Below, in pieces: positions 26,370 to 35,663 of a stretch of DNA of 64,000 bases (position 1 is its first letter; every line of letters begins with the position of its first letter). The stretch covers positions 29,419 to 93,418 of the forward strand of contig NZ_JAKSXN010000013.1 in the NCBI RefSeq assembly GCF_022427145.1, written 5' to 3'. Source of the DNA: Paenibacillus timonensis. Its GTDB lineage: Bacteria; Bacillota; Bacilli; Paenibacillales; Paenibacillaceae. The notes under the pieces are model-generated. The model was not told the origin of the DNA, did not search any database, and worked only from the letters and a program-made list of their open reading frames with translations. The translations under genes were made by a program, and so were the position numbers.

Positions 26370-26702
26370 TTACGCCCCCATTTCCCGCCGAATTTCGTCC
26401 ACTAACCGGTCAAAGCGCCGCGAAACGCGGGAGTAAAGGATACACAGCACCCACGTCATGACAAACTGGGCGAACGCGAACATCCAGGCCCAGGAAATCG
26501 GGCCGATCGCCGGTCGATTCAGCACCTCCGAATACGAAGTCATGACCGGAAGCGCAAAGTAAAACAGCAGAAAAAACACGGTTAGCGGGATAATGAATCT
26601 TTTCTTGCGGGAGATCAGCGTCTTGAACTTCGCGGAATGCAACACCTCGGTGTAGCTTTTCCCTTTTCCGGCTTTTGTAGCTTTCGCACCTTTCGCACCC
26701 AT
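26370..26702 (-). CDS. DUF485 membrane partner of ActP (YjcH-like)
   Basis: The protein is read from the ATG at 26702 behind GGAGGGG, giving 110 residues. A basic N-terminal stretch of about 30 residues is followed by two membrane helices, 'FIIPLTVFFLLFYFALPVM' and 'FAFAQFVMTWVLCILYSRV'. The segment 'TSYSEVLNRPAIGPISWAW' between them is typical of DUF485. These small proteins are co-transcribed with acetate symporters; their exact job is unsettled. Confidence 0.85.
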   Translation of the reverse strand: MGAKGAKATKAGKGKSYTEVLHSAKFKTLISRKKRFIIPLTVFFLLFYFALPVMTSYSEVLNRPAIGPISWAWMFAFAQFVMTWVLCILYSRVSRRFDRLVDEIRREMGA

Positions 26703-26744
26703 ACGTTCCCCTCCAATCATGAACTTTGAAGATCACCCAATATA

Positions 26745-26758
26745 TGTAAGCGTTTCGA
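26745..26758 (-). promoter_or_regulatory. cre-like site before the actP operon
   Basis: TGTAAGCGTTTCGA (plus-strand reading) keeps the core TGTAAGCGTTT of the catabolite-responsive element but departs from it in the last three bases. It lies 43 bases before the DUF485 start. Acetate uptake genes are commonly under CcpA, so the site is plausible. Confidence 0.45.
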
Positions 26759-26946
26759 ATTCATTTTATGCAGGGGATGGCTTGCGAATGTTCAAATTTT
26801 AACCTTTCGGCAGTTTCATAGATTGAGCGTAGAGCGGCTCAGACGTTTCGTATCTTTCACAGCCCTTCCCACTTTGGGGTACTCCTTCAGATATGTAAAC
26901 ATACCGAAGGAAACCGCTGGAATCCCCCCCTTGGGCCCGATCACGT

Positions 26947-27999
26947 TCAATTGATTTTGAAAGATTCCCGGAGCAATAAAGCGCCGTGTATCATCGTTTT
27001 CTCGAAGGGGCGATCCGGGTCCGCCAGCCGTTGGAACAAGATCTCGACCGCCCGCCTTCCCAACGTCTCGTTCGGAACATGAATCGTGCTCAAGGACGGA
27101 AGGGCCGGGTCCCGTTCTTCGTCCGTGTGGTCGAAGCCTGTCACCGCCACTTCCTCCGGCACTTTAACGCCGTTGACGATCAATGATTTTAGAATAAGGT
27201 AAGCAAAAAAGTCGTTCCCGCAAACAAAAGCCGAAGGGAGCTTCCGATTCGCGGCGAGTTGGGGAATTTCCCGATCGACGATAAGGTAAGCGTCCTCCTC
27301 CAATTGGAGAAACGGATCTTCTTCCTGCGCCGGAACCGGCACCCCCGCCTCCTCCATCGCAATGCGATAGCCGAGCCAACGGTCGTGGAAGCTGCGGGAA
27401 TATCCCGGGCTTCCGGCAAAGCGAAGGTCACGGCGGCCCGATTGAAGGACGAGCGAAGTCATCTGCCTCATACTGTCGTAATTATTCATGAACACCGAGT
27501 CGGAAGGAATGAGCGTGTCCTCATGATCGACAAGCACGAACGGAATGCGCAAATTCCGGATCTCGAGAAGCAACGGAGTCGCAATATACCCGATCCCGAT
27601 CAAACCCAGTACGCCCTTCGGGTTTATGCTCTTGAGCGAGCGATCCGAATACCCTTCGGTCACCATCATGACACCAAGCTCGCGTTCCGCTAAAGCGGCG
27701 GTGACGCCGTCGATGATTCGGCCCCAGAACAGCGATTCCCGGCTTTGGAACCGAACATTTGGCATCAGGATGATCACCGTGCCCTTGGAAAGCGAAGTTT
27801 CGTCCCTCAAGTCCGGTCTTCCGGCGTTATCCTTCAGGGGAGACTGGGTTCTCCAGGAATAGCCCAGTTCATTCGCGGCCTGCACGATTCTCATCCTGGT
27901 TTCCTCGGAGACTCCGGGTTTGCCGGACAGCGCCTGGGACACGGCAAATTTGGACACGCCCACTTTTTCGGCAATCTGCTGCATGGTCACTTTCTTCAA
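26947..27999 (-). CDS. LacI-family regulator of the mannan operon
   Basis: The 350-residue protein starts at a TTG behind GGAGGGAACC. The HTH is 'TMQQIAEKVGVSKFAVSQAL' at residues 5-24 with the hinge helix 'RMRIVQAANELGYSW' after it. The C-terminal two-thirds is a periplasmic-binding-like effector domain with 'SRSFHDRWLGYRIAMEEAG' and 'PSAFVCGNDFFAYLIL'. It is the last gene of the operon with the GH113 enzyme and an Opp-type transporter, so it probably senses a manno-oligosaccharide and represses the operon. Its operator may be the cre-like site at 35273-35286. Confidence 0.87.
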   Translation of the reverse strand: MKKVTMQQIAEKVGVSKFAVSQALSGKPGVSEETRMRIVQAANELGYSWRTQSPLKDNAGRPDLRDETSLSKGTVIILMPNVRFQSRESLFWGRIIDGVTAALAERELGVMMVTEGYSDRSLKSINPKGVLGLIGIGYIATPLLLEIRNLRIPFVLVDHEDTLIPSDSVFMNNYDSMRQMTSLVLQSGRRDLRFAGSPGYSRSFHDRWLGYRIAMEEAGVPVPAQEEDPFLQLEEDAYLIVDREIPQLAANRKLPSAFVCGNDFFAYLILKSLIVNGVKVPEEVAVTGFDHTDEERDPALPSLSTIHVPNETLGRRAVEILFQRLADPDRPFEKTMIHGALLLRESFKIN

Positions 28000-28077
28000 T
28001 CGAGGTTCCCTCCGTTAAATCAACTTCTCTTATTGTAGCAGAACTATCCCGTTTGAGAAGTCAACGCGAAAGCCACC

Positions 28078-29049
28078 TCACCGTCTCTTGGCGTACCACT
28101 CCTTCACCACTTGCTCGGCCTTCTTGCCGTAGATGTCAAAGCCGGTGTTCGCCGCCGCCGCCTCCAGCGGATAAAGCTTTACACTCCAATCCCACCAGAA
28201 AAAGCCGGCGAACCAAGGCTCCTCCCAAAACGTTTTGATCACGGAGCCGTAGAAATTCGCCTGCTCCTCCTCGCTCGCCGGCAGCTCCCGATGCGAGAAA
28301 TCCCAAGGCATCATCGCACACCCCAACGCGCTGCGGCAACCGATCTCCAAGAAGGCGATCGGCTTGCCGAATTTGGCATGCAGCCGCGCCAGCTTATCTC
28401 TGACCGGCAGCCAGTTCTCCGCCATCGCCTCCTCGCTGTCCCCGGGACGGCCGGCAACAGGATAATAAGCACTCGTGCCGATGACGTCCACCCGATCGAA
28501 CCAAGCGACCCCCTCCTCCTTGCCGTGATTGGCGTTATAGGTAATCGGGCCGCTGTAGAACTGGCGCACTCGTTCGATGACGGCGGTCCAATGATCCGTC
28601 TTCTTCTCCGTGGCCACCATCTCGCAGCCGATGCAGAACATCTCGCAGCCCAGTTCCTCCGCCAACTCGGCATAGTGGCACAAAAAGTTGGTGTACGAGC
28701 GGAACCACGCAGCCCAATACGGCTGCGCCCCCTCTTCTTCCGGAAACCCGATATGGGCGCGCCAGATGCCGTCCGCCGAATTGACGACCGGCTTCAGGCA
28801 TACCTTCAGCCCCAACGCGTGGGCTTGCTTAACGATAAATTCGATATCCCGATCGGTCATCGTGGCGCCGTAATCGAACGGGATCTCGGTGGAGTAAATG
28901 CTTGGCTGAAGCGTATAAAAGGCCAAGGCAATCCATTCGCTGCCGGTCTCCTTCAGCCGGCGAAGCGAATCCAGCGCATAAGGCTGGCGGTAGGAGCCGC
29001 GCGTACTGTTCCAACCGTAGGTCATTCCTTTAATAAACATTTCTGTCAC
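28078..29049 (-). CDS. Glycoside hydrolase family 113 (beta-mannanase-like), cytoplasmic
   Basis: The 323-residue TIM-barrel protein matches GH113 in length and in its two catalytic Glu contexts: Glu143 in 'CIGCEMVATE' as acid/base and Glu235 in 'IAFLEIGCRSA' as nucleophile, spaced as in the Alicyclobacillus mannanase AaManA. There is no signal peptide, so it would cut imported beta-1,4-manno-oligosaccharides inside the cell. It lies 22 bases behind the transporter ATPase gene. The family call is mine from pattern; substrate follows from the family. Confidence 0.82.
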   Translation of the reverse strand: MTEMFIKGMTYGWNSTRGSYRQPYALDSLRRLKETGSEWIALAFYTLQPSIYSTEIPFDYGATMTDRDIEFIVKQAHALGLKVCLKPVVNSADGIWRAHIGFPEEEGAQPYWAAWFRSYTNFLCHYAELAEELGCEMFCIGCEMVATEKKTDHWTAVIERVRQFYSGPITYNANHGKEEGVAWFDRVDVIGTSAYYPVAGRPGDSEEAMAENWLPVRDKLARLHAKFGKPIAFLEIGCRSALGCAMMPWDFSHRELPASEEEQANFYGSVIKTFWEEPWFAGFFWWDWSVKLYPLEAAAANTGFDIYGKKAEQVVKEWYAKRR

Positions 29050-29070
29050 TCCCTCATGCTTGCAACTGTC

Positions 29071-30027
29071 TTAATCCACAAGATGGCAAGTCGCATAATG
29101 CCCTTCGGAAACTTTCTTCCGTTCCGGCTTGGCGTTCCTGCAGGCTTCCGACGCAAAAGGGCAGCGCGGATGGAAGGCGCACCCGCTCGGCGGGTGAAGC
29201 GGAGACGGGATTTCGCCTTGAATGGATATCATCTTTTGCTTATCCTCCGGACGATCCGGAATCTTTAAGATCGAATTCAGCAATACCTGGGTGTACGGAT
29301 GCGTCGGTTTTCTGAACAATTCGTCCGCCGGCGCCTGCTCGACCACTTCCCCCAAATAAAGAACGGCGATCTCATCGCTCAAATATTCGACGACCGCTAG
29401 ATTATGCGAGATAAAAATGTACGCAAGATTAAATTCCTTCTGCAAATCCCTAAGCAATTGAATGACCTGAACCTGGATGGACACGTCAAGCGCGGACACC
29501 GGTTCATCGCAAATCATCAGCTTCGGATTCAGCGACAACGCCCGGGCGATTCCCACGCGCTGAAGCTGCCCCCCCGACAATTCATGGGGATAGGCATACT
29601 GGACTTCATCGGGCAAGCCGACCCGCTCCAACAGCTCAAGCACGCGTTCGCGCCGGCTCGTTTTCGTTCCGATCTGATGGATGGCCATCGCGTCTTCAAT
29701 GGCATCGCTCACCGTCATTCTCGGGTTCAAGCTCGCGTTCGGGTCCTGAAAGATAATCTGCATATCCTTCCGTAAAGGGCGCAGGTCTTTTTTCTTATAT
29801 CGGGTGATGTCCGTTCCGTTGAAGATGACTTTGCCCCTGTCGGGATCCAAAAGACGCAACACCAGACGCCCCAGGGTGGATTTACCCGATCCGCTTTCGC
29901 CGACAAGCCCCAAGGTTTTCCCGGATTCCAGGGCAAAAGATACATTCTCGACGGCACGCAGCGCTTTACCCTGCTGACGAAAGGTTTTCGTGACGTTCTC
30001 GATTTGCAGCAACGCTTGATTAGGCAA
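29071..30027 (-). CDS. Opp/Dpp-type ABC transporter ATPase (OppF-like)
   Basis: The start is taken as the TTG at 30027: GAGGAGG lies nine bases upstream and TTGCCTAA overlaps the stop of the preceding gene. An open extension to 30141 is antiparallel coding noise. The 318-residue product has Walker A 'GESGSGKST', signature 'LSGGQLQRVGIARAL', Walker B 'LMICDEPVSALD' and the C-terminal oligopeptide ATPase tail 'HPPSGCAFHPRCPFA' with its Fe-S-type cysteines. It pairs with the OppD-like ATPase to power oligosaccharide or peptide uptake. Confidence 0.9.
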   Translation of the reverse strand: MPNQALLQIENVTKTFRQQGKALRAVENVSFALESGKTLGLVGESGSGKSTLGRLVLRLLDPDRGKVIFNGTDITRYKKKDLRPLRKDMQIIFQDPNASLNPRMTVSDAIEDAMAIHQIGTKTSRRERVLELLERVGLPDEVQYAYPHELSGGQLQRVGIARALSLNPKLMICDEPVSALDVSIQVQVIQLLRDLQKEFNLAYIFISHNLAVVEYLSDEIAVLYLGEVVEQAPADELFRKPTHPYTQVLLNSILKIPDRPEDKQKMISIQGEIPSPLHPPSGCAFHPRCPFASEACRNAKPERKKVSEGHYATCHLVD

Positions 30028-31009
30028 GGGAAACAACCTCCTCGGCATGGTGGCAGGCGATTTGATGGTCTTCGCCGAAATCGCGAAGCTTGGGCACTTC
30101 ATGGAGACAGCGGTCTGTCGCAAAAGAGCAGCGCTCGGCAAACGGGCAGCCGCTTGGCGGCTCAGTCAACGCTTTGGCCGCCCCCGGGATGGGCAGAATC
30201 TCTTGACCCTTGTGGCCGACCTCAATAATCGACCGTTTCAAACCGATTGAGTAAGGGTGGGCCGTCCGGCGAATGAAATGATCGGTCTTGGCCACCTCCA
30301 TGATTTGGCCCCCGTACATGACGATGATTTTGTCGCAGAAATTCGTGGCCACCCCAAAGTCGTGCGTCACCATCACTACACTCATGCCCCGTTTGCGGCG
30401 CAATTCCTGCATCAGCGCCAGGATTTGCATTTGGACGGTCACGTCCAGCGCCGTCGTCGGCTCATCGGCAATCAAAAGCTGCGGTTCGCAGGCCAGTGCT
30501 ATGGAGATCATGATGCGCTGGCGCATCCCGCCGGAGAACTCATGAGGATAATTGTTAAACCTTGATTTCGGATCGGGAATGCCCATCTCGTTCAGAAGCT
30601 GGAGGGTACGTTCATACGCTTCCTTGCGGCCGGCGTATTGGTGCGTGAGCATCGCTTCCATGATCTGATCTCCGATCCGCATGACCGGATTCAAGCTGGT
30701 CATCGGATCCTGGAAAATCACGCCGATGTCACGGCCGCGAATATCTTCCAATTGCTTGGGACGCAGCTTCAGCAAGTCTCTCCCCTGGAATTTCGCCGTT
30801 CCTGACGTAATTTTTCCGTTCTCGCGAATCAGGCCCAGCGAGGACATGAGCGTGACGGACTTGCCGGAGCCGCTCTCGCCGACGATGCCCAAGGTTTCGT
30901 TCTCGTGAATCGAAAAGCTGACGCCGTTGACGGCATATACTTCATCTTCGCTTCTGGCGAACTTGACGTGAAGGTTATCGATGTGAAGCAGCGGTTCGCT
31001 CATGTTCAT
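30020..31009 (-). CDS. Opp/Dpp-type ABC transporter ATPase (OppD-like)
   Basis: The 329-residue ATPase is read from the ATG at 31009, which overlaps the permease stop as ATGA and follows AAAGGGGGGG; an ATG at 31003 is the alternative. It has Walker A 'GESGSGKSVT', signature 'FSGGMRQRIMIS', Walker B 'LLIADEPTTALD' and the Cys-rich 'PSGCPFAERCSFATDRC' tail. It is coupled at both ends to its operon neighbours. Transporters of this class carry peptides in most bacteria and manno-oligosaccharides in Thermotoga. Confidence 0.9.
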   Translation of the reverse strand: MNMSEPLLHIDNLHVKFARSEDEVYAVNGVSFSIHENETLGIVGESGSGKSVTLMSSLGLIRENGKITSGTAKFQGRDLLKLRPKQLEDIRGRDIGVIFQDPMTSLNPVMRIGDQIMEAMLTHQYAGRKEAYERTLQLLNEMGIPDPKSRFNNYPHEFSGGMRQRIMISIALACEPQLLIADEPTTALDVTVQMQILALMQELRRKRGMSVVMVTHDFGVATNFCDKIIVMYGGQIMEVAKTDHFIRRTAHPYSIGLKRSIIEVGHKGQEILPIPGAAKALTEPPSGCPFAERCSFATDRCLHEVPKLRDFGEDHQIACHHAEEVVSLA

Positions 31010-31911
31010 TGCCCCCCCTTTGGACTGAATGCTTCCTGCAGACCGTCGGCTACAAAGAGGAAGGATAATAACGTGATCGCGAAGATGCCCGCCGGAAAAT
31101 ACAACAGCCACGGAAATCCGAGAATGTTCTCGCTGGCTTGGGCAATCATGTTGCCGAAAGACGGAATCGGAGGTTGAAGCCCCATACCGAAAATACTCAG
31201 TCCCGCGATCTGAGTCAGATCGCCGGGGATGCCGAAGGCAAGCGAAACCCCCATGCTGCCGATGACGTTAGGGAACATGTATCGTCTTGCGATATGCGCT
31301 TGGGACGCGCCCAAAGCGGTTGCCGCTTCCACCATCTCGCTGTTTCGCATGCCGAGGACCAAGCTGCGGATCAGTCTTGCATAGCCGGCCCATCCGGGAA
31401 TACCGATCGCTAAGATCAACGACCAGTACCCGCGGCCCAACAATATGACCAAGATCAAGGCAAACAGAAATCCCGGCAGCGTCATCATGAAGTCGACGGC
31501 GCGCATTACGATCATGTCCACAATCCCGCCGCGCAAGCCGGCCCAGAGCCCCAGGACCACGCCGATCAGAAAACTGACCAAAGTCGCTCCCACGGCGATA
31601 ATCAGCGCGCTGCGGATACTGTATAAAATCTGGCTAAACATGTCGTGTCCGACGTTATCCGTGCCGAAAATATGCTGCCAGGACGGCCCTTGGTTAATCG
31701 CCAAAAAATCGCCCGTTCGATAATCATACGGAGCCACCCAAGGCCCGATGATTCCGGCAAGACAGAAGATAATCACCCATACGAGGCCGATGACAGCGAG
31801 GCGATGTTTCTTAAAACGTTTCCAACCCTGGTAAAACTCCGATCGGCGGAGATTACTCTTCTCTTTCTTAAGGACAACGTCCGAATGCGTCCCTGTAACG
31901 GTTCTGGCCAA
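31006..31911 (-). CDS. Opp/Dpp-type ABC transporter permease (OppC-like)
   Basis: The 301-residue permease starts at a TTG behind AAGGAGGGGGC. The N-terminal cytoplasmic stretch 'FYQGWKRFKKHRLAVIGLVW' leads into the first helix, the OppC signature. A long extracellular loop with 'DYRTGDFLAINQGPSWQHIFGT' follows, then five helices with the coupling motif 'EAATALGASQAHIARR' near residues 195-210. It forms the channel with the OppB-like protein. Confidence 0.9.
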   Translation of the reverse strand: MARTVTGTHSDVVLKKEKSNLRRSEFYQGWKRFKKHRLAVIGLVWVIIFCLAGIIGPWVAPYDYRTGDFLAINQGPSWQHIFGTDNVGHDMFSQILYSIRSALIIAVGATLVSFLIGVVLGLWAGLRGGIVDMIVMRAVDFMMTLPGFLFALILVILLGRGYWSLILAIGIPGWAGYARLIRSLVLGMRNSEMVEAATALGASQAHIARRYMFPNVIGSMGVSLAFGIPGDLTQIAGLSIFGMGLQPPIPSFGNMIAQASENILGFPWLLYFPAGIFAITLLSFLFVADGLQEAFSPKGGQ

Positions 31912-31948
31912 TGGCGCCCCCTCCTTGATCGCTTACTGTTCTGCCCTC

Positions 31949-32911
31949 TTACAATTTGACCCGGGGATCAATCAAGGCATAGATAATGTCAACCAGCAAG
32001 TTCATGATCATGATCATGGAACCCAGCAAAAATACGGACGTAATCGCCAGCGGAAAATCGAAGCTGGTGAACGCCGTCTGCATCACCTGGCCCAACCCCG
32101 GAATCGCGAAGATTTGTTCCACCCAAATAGTTCCCATCACCGTAAACGCAAATTGCGGTCCGATGACGGTAATCATCGCGGTGAGCGAGTTTTTGACGCC
32201 ATGTTTCATGATCATCGGCCAGTATTTGACACCCTTGGCTTTGGCGGTCCGGATATAATCGGACCTCAGCGTTTCGATTAAGCTTCCGCGCATATATCTG
32301 GCTACGACGCCGACATTCGCCGCGGACAAACAAATGATCGGCAAAATCGCCTGCTCCCAACGGCCCCAGCCGGTTACCGGCAATATCCCCTGGAAAACGA
32401 CCCCAAACAGCAAAACCAAAATCACCGCAAGAACAAACGCCGGAATCGCTTGCCCTGCCAGGGAAACGGTACTCACGAGGTAATCGATCCAGGTATTCCG
32501 TTTCAGCGCGGCTATGATACCAAGCGGCACCCCGACCAGAACCGACAGCATGACGGACCCGAAGGCCAAAATAACGCTGACCGGCAAGGTGCGCTGCAGC
32601 TGCGAGGCGATGCTAAGCGACGGATTTTGCATGGAATTGCCGAAATCAAACGTCAATTCATGCCAAACATATTTCAGAATCTGTTGCCAAAGCGGCAAAT
32701 TCAGGCCATACCGGCTTTGAAATTGCTCCATGACTTCCTGATATAGCACGGGATTCTGTCCTTGCAGCGGCGCCAGGGCCGTAGCCATCGTACTCGTATT
32801 CATGAACCCGCCCGGCGAAAAGTACATCATGATATAGCTAACCGTAATGACCAGGATTAAGGTGATAATGATTTCGACAATGCGCTTTGCGATGAATCTG
32901 AATACGGCCAT
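31949..32911 (-). CDS. Opp/Dpp-type ABC transporter permease (OppB-like)
   Basis: The 320-residue permease has a first helix at residues 10-30, a large external loop with 'SRYGLNLPLWQQILKYV' and then five helices. 'YIRTAKAKGVKYWPMIMKHG' is the coupling helix. AAGGAGG lies nine bases before the ATG. It is the second gene of the operon, 63 bases after the binding protein. Confidence 0.9.
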   Translation of the reverse strand: MAVFRFIAKRIVEIIITLILVITVSYIMMYFSPGGFMNTSTMATALAPLQGQNPVLYQEVMEQFQSRYGLNLPLWQQILKYVWHELTFDFGNSMQNPSLSIASQLQRTLPVSVILAFGSVMLSVLVGVPLGIIAALKRNTWIDYLVSTVSLAGQAIPAFVLAVILVLLFGVVFQGILPVTGWGRWEQAILPIICLSAANVGVVARYMRGSLIETLRSDYIRTAKAKGVKYWPMIMKHGVKNSLTAMITVIGPQFAFTVMGTIWVEQIFAIPGLGQVMQTAFTSFDFPLAITSVFLLGSMIMIMNLLVDIIYALIDPRVKL

Positions 32912-32974
32912 GATTGAGCCTCCTTGACCGATTCGCGGACACCGGAACGGGTGCCCGCGACAGGTGCCGTGTAT

Positions 32975-35119
32975 TTAATCCACATTCAGAAAGTGCAGGT
33001 TGTAGAAATTGCCCCATGCCCAAGGGTTCGATTGCACCCCGGTGATCCCCGGTTTAACCAAGAAGTACTGCATTTGGTAGAACAACGGAATGGCATAAGC
33101 GTCTTCCATTAGCGAATTTACCAGCTTGGCTGCAATCGGCGCGGCCTCATCGACGGTCAGGCTATTTACGAATTGGGCCTGCCACATTCGCTGATCCCGT
33201 AATTTCTCCGATTCCGAGGTGGTCCGGTTATAGTAAACCTGTACATCCAGTGCGTTCTGGTTCAGCTTGCCTCCCGGAGCATTCGGCGCCACGAACGTCC
33301 ATGCCGTCACAAAAGCCGCATGTTTCTCGTCGTTGGTCTTGGCGTTTTTCCAAACATCGACGATTTGCTGCCACTGCTCGGCCGTTGTCGGAACTCCCTC
33401 TTGTTTCAGATAGGGCTGCCACTCGGCAGGCTGTTCGGAAATCCATTTTTCCAGAAAGGCGATATCTTCTTGGGCCGCCCGTTCCAAAGCCGCCCAATCG
33501 CTCCACTCTACGCCCGCCTTGGGATCCTCCGGATTGCCGTATTTTTCGATGGCCGGCTTATAATAGACCTCTTTGCTCCAGTCAACAAAGTTCTTCGTTG
33601 CTTCCAACGGAGCATCCAACGTTCCGATTGAATACAGCTGTTGGGTTGCTCCCATATCCAGCGTTCCCGGCTCGCTCCAGTTCGTGGCCCCGGAGGACAA
33701 GACAAACCCCGGCTTTGCATTGGCTTGCGGCCCGTTGTACTGGTAGGCATTGAATTGCGCTTCGTTCAGCTGCACGATTTCCGTCTTGATTCCCAAGTTT
33801 TGCTGCAGGATTTGGCCCAACGCCAAAGCGATTTGTTCGCCTTGCGCATCCACTTGCTTGACACCGATGTAAAGCGTTAGCGTCGGCAGGCCTTTGCCGC
33901 CTTCATACCCGGCTTCTTTCAACAGTTGCTTGGCGCCTTCGAGATCCTCGTCGATGCCCTTTTCGAGCTTTTCGGTCGGCCAACCCGGCGAGGCAAAGAT
34001 ATTCGTGGCCCCTCCCATACCGTTGAGAACCGAATCAACGATCGGCGCGCGCTGTATCGCCTTGGCGATGGCCTGGCGCACTTCTTTTTTATCGTAAGGG
34101 GATTCGGTCGCCGGATTGCTCCATGCCATATAGCGGATAGAATAGTTCGGCGCCGAGTAAAGCTGGGATTTTAATTCGGTCGTCTTTACGTATTGCAAAT
34201 CCGAAGGGGTTTGGACGAGAACGACATCCGCATGGCCGGACATGTAATCTTCGACCGGAACCGTCGTGGCCGGAAGCACATGGATCGTCTCGACGTTGCC
34301 GTGATTGAGCTGCCCTTCTGCGCCGACATAATTCGGGTTTCTCACCAACACAAGCTCGCCGTTAGGAACGAACGATTTCACCATGAAAGGACCGTTGCCG
34401 ACGAAATTCTCCGGCTCGAACCATTTGCCCGGATGCGCTTGGACATTCTTCTGATTCATCGGCATCGACCCGGCGAGAACCAGGCTGCCCAACAAGGCGT
34501 GAGGCAGCGTCGTCGTGATTTCCAGGGTATAGTCGTCGATGACCTTCAGACCGACTTCTTCTTTGCCGACGGAGCCGGCATGGTAAGCATAGCTGTTCTT
34601 CACGTAATTCAGTACGCTAAGCCAAAGCTGTGCGGTCGTATTGGCCGGATCCAGCTGGTACATGTAGGAATAATAGAAATCATGCGCCGTGACCGGATCG
34701 CCGTTGGACCATTTGGCATCTTTCCGAAGCGTAAACGTCCAGGTTTTCTTATCTTCGGAAACCGTATAACCCGTTGCGATTTTCGGAACGATTTCATGGT
34801 CTTGGTTATAACCGTAAAGCCCTTCCAGCAGGGTTCCCTGTCCTACCAGAATCTGCCCTTGCCATTGCGTCGGGTCCAAGGTAGGCATTTTCGGGTTGAA
34901 GACGGTTACTTTGCTTCCGGCTTTCACATCAGGGTCTGAAGCGCTTACATTTTTAAGGGACTTCCGTTCCTTCCCGCGATCCGTCTTGGCCGAGTTCCCC
35001 CCGTTGTCCGCAGTGCCGTTGTTATTGGCGCTGCTGCCGGAATTGCCGCCCGAACAAGCCGCCGCGAATATCAATACCAACGACAGAACCAAAGCGATCA
35101 TCCTGCTCCCCTTTTTCAC
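32975..35119 (-). CDS. Large oligosaccharide/peptide-binding lipoprotein (SBP_bac_5)
   Basis: The 714-residue protein starts at GTG and has a lipobox AAAC at about residue 22, then a Gly/Ser/Asn linker. The SBP_bac_5 domain shows 'ATGYTVSEDKKTWTFTLRKDAKWSNG' as its hallmark near residues 119-145. At over 700 residues it is well above the 520-550 of peptide-binding OppA; such enlarged forms are common among Opp-type oligosaccharide binders. Linked to a GH113 enzyme and a LacI regulator, it most likely captures manno-oligosaccharides. Peptide binding is the alternative. Confidence 0.85.
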   Translation of the reverse strand: MKKGSRMIALVLSLVLIFAAACSGGNSGSSANNNGTADNGGNSAKTDRGKERKSLKNVSASDPDVKAGSKVTVFNPKMPTLDPTQWQGQILVGQGTLLEGLYGYNQDHEIVPKIATGYTVSEDKKTWTFTLRKDAKWSNGDPVTAHDFYYSYMYQLDPANTTAQLWLSVLNYVKNSYAYHAGSVGKEEVGLKVIDDYTLEITTTLPHALLGSLVLAGSMPMNQKNVQAHPGKWFEPENFVGNGPFMVKSFVPNGELVLVRNPNYVGAEGQLNHGNVETIHVLPATTVPVEDYMSGHADVVLVQTPSDLQYVKTTELKSQLYSAPNYSIRYMAWSNPATESPYDKKEVRQAIAKAIQRAPIVDSVLNGMGGATNIFASPGWPTEKLEKGIDEDLEGAKQLLKEAGYEGGKGLPTLTLYIGVKQVDAQGEQIALALGQILQQNLGIKTEIVQLNEAQFNAYQYNGPQANAKPGFVLSSGATNWSEPGTLDMGATQQLYSIGTLDAPLEATKNFVDWSKEVYYKPAIEKYGNPEDPKAGVEWSDWAALERAAQEDIAFLEKWISEQPAEWQPYLKQEGVPTTAEQWQQIVDVWKNAKTNDEKHAAFVTAWTFVAPNAPGGKLNQNALDVQVYYNRTTSESEKLRDQRMWQAQFVNSLTVDEAAPIAAKLVNSLMEDAYAIPLFYQMQYFLVKPGITGVQSNPWAWGNFYNLHFLNVD

Positions 35120-35209
35120 CTTTAAGCCAACCTCCTTAAGTCATCCTCATTTTTTAAAGATTCTCAAAGAAATCGTGACGCCAAAACCAACATTCCCCTT
35201 GCTCATCCC

Positions 35210-35250
35210 CTAACAGTTAGCATAATAAAAACCTCGATGTTAGGCTAACA
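35210..35250. repeat. Two CTAAC/GTTAG palindromes in the operon leader
   Basis: CTAACAGTTAG at 35210-35220 and TGTTAGGCTAACA at 35238-35250 are both perfect palindromes around a single central base and use the same half site in opposite orders. They lie 30-70 bases downstream of the expected transcription start of the mannan operon, so they may be operators of an unidentified regulator or RNA structure. Confidence 0.55.
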
Positions 35251-35272
35251 AATATGCCGCAAATCTCAATTA

Positions 35273-35286
35273 TGTTATCGCTTTCA
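35273..35286 (-). promoter_or_regulatory. Consensus cre site
   Basis: TGAAAGCGATAACA on the minus strand agrees with the catabolite-responsive element at every defined position. It touches the -10 hexamer and runs over the start point, a classical repression position for CcpA or for the operon's own LacI-type regulator. Confidence 0.8.
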
Positions 35287-35314
35287 TTTTATGATTTCGC
35301 CATTTTTGTGTCAA
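35286..35314 (-). promoter_or_regulatory. Promoter of the mannan utilisation operon
   Basis: TTGACA (35309-35314), a 17-base spacer and TAAAAT (35286-35291) on the minus strand form a near-consensus sigma-A promoter 165 bases before the binding-protein start. The rest of the 544-base gap (35315-35663) is AT-rich and holds no gene that I can see. Confidence 0.8.
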
Positions 35315-35625
35315 TAGCTAAATATAGTCGTGGGAATTTTTATTTTTTTTTACAAATCGCGATTTGGTCCAACATTTGTTATTCAATATTAACAATCTAG
35401 TTAGTTTAAACGGTAAATTTTTTTGCTATTTTGCACTTTTTCGTTTATATAGTTAGGATAACAAAATCTATCAAAATCCGTCGCCCTTTAGAGAGCAAGG
35501 AATAAATGGCACTCGCCAGAAGAATGAAGAATTAAACGGGGCATACTATTAAAATGGTTTTTTGGGGAGGGGAGGGGATATCCTAGCGCGCAGCAAAGAA
35601 ATTCAAGCACGTCCCGTTTCGTAAG

Positions 35626-35648
35626 GCGGCTTCGGTACCCGAAGCCGC
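35626..35648. terminator. Hairpin after the PanE-like gene
   Basis: GCGGCTTCGG pairs perfectly with CCGAAGCCGC around a three-base loop. T runs are short on both sides. It lies 16 bases after the stop of the PanE-like gene and is its probable terminator. Confidence 0.6.
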
Positions 35649-35663
35649 TCTTTCATCGAGCCG

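Noticed and set aside
30028..30141. 38-codon extension of the OppF-like protein
   Set aside because: It overlaps the end of the OppD-like gene; a TTG with a perfect GAGGAGG and stop overlap gives the usual family start.
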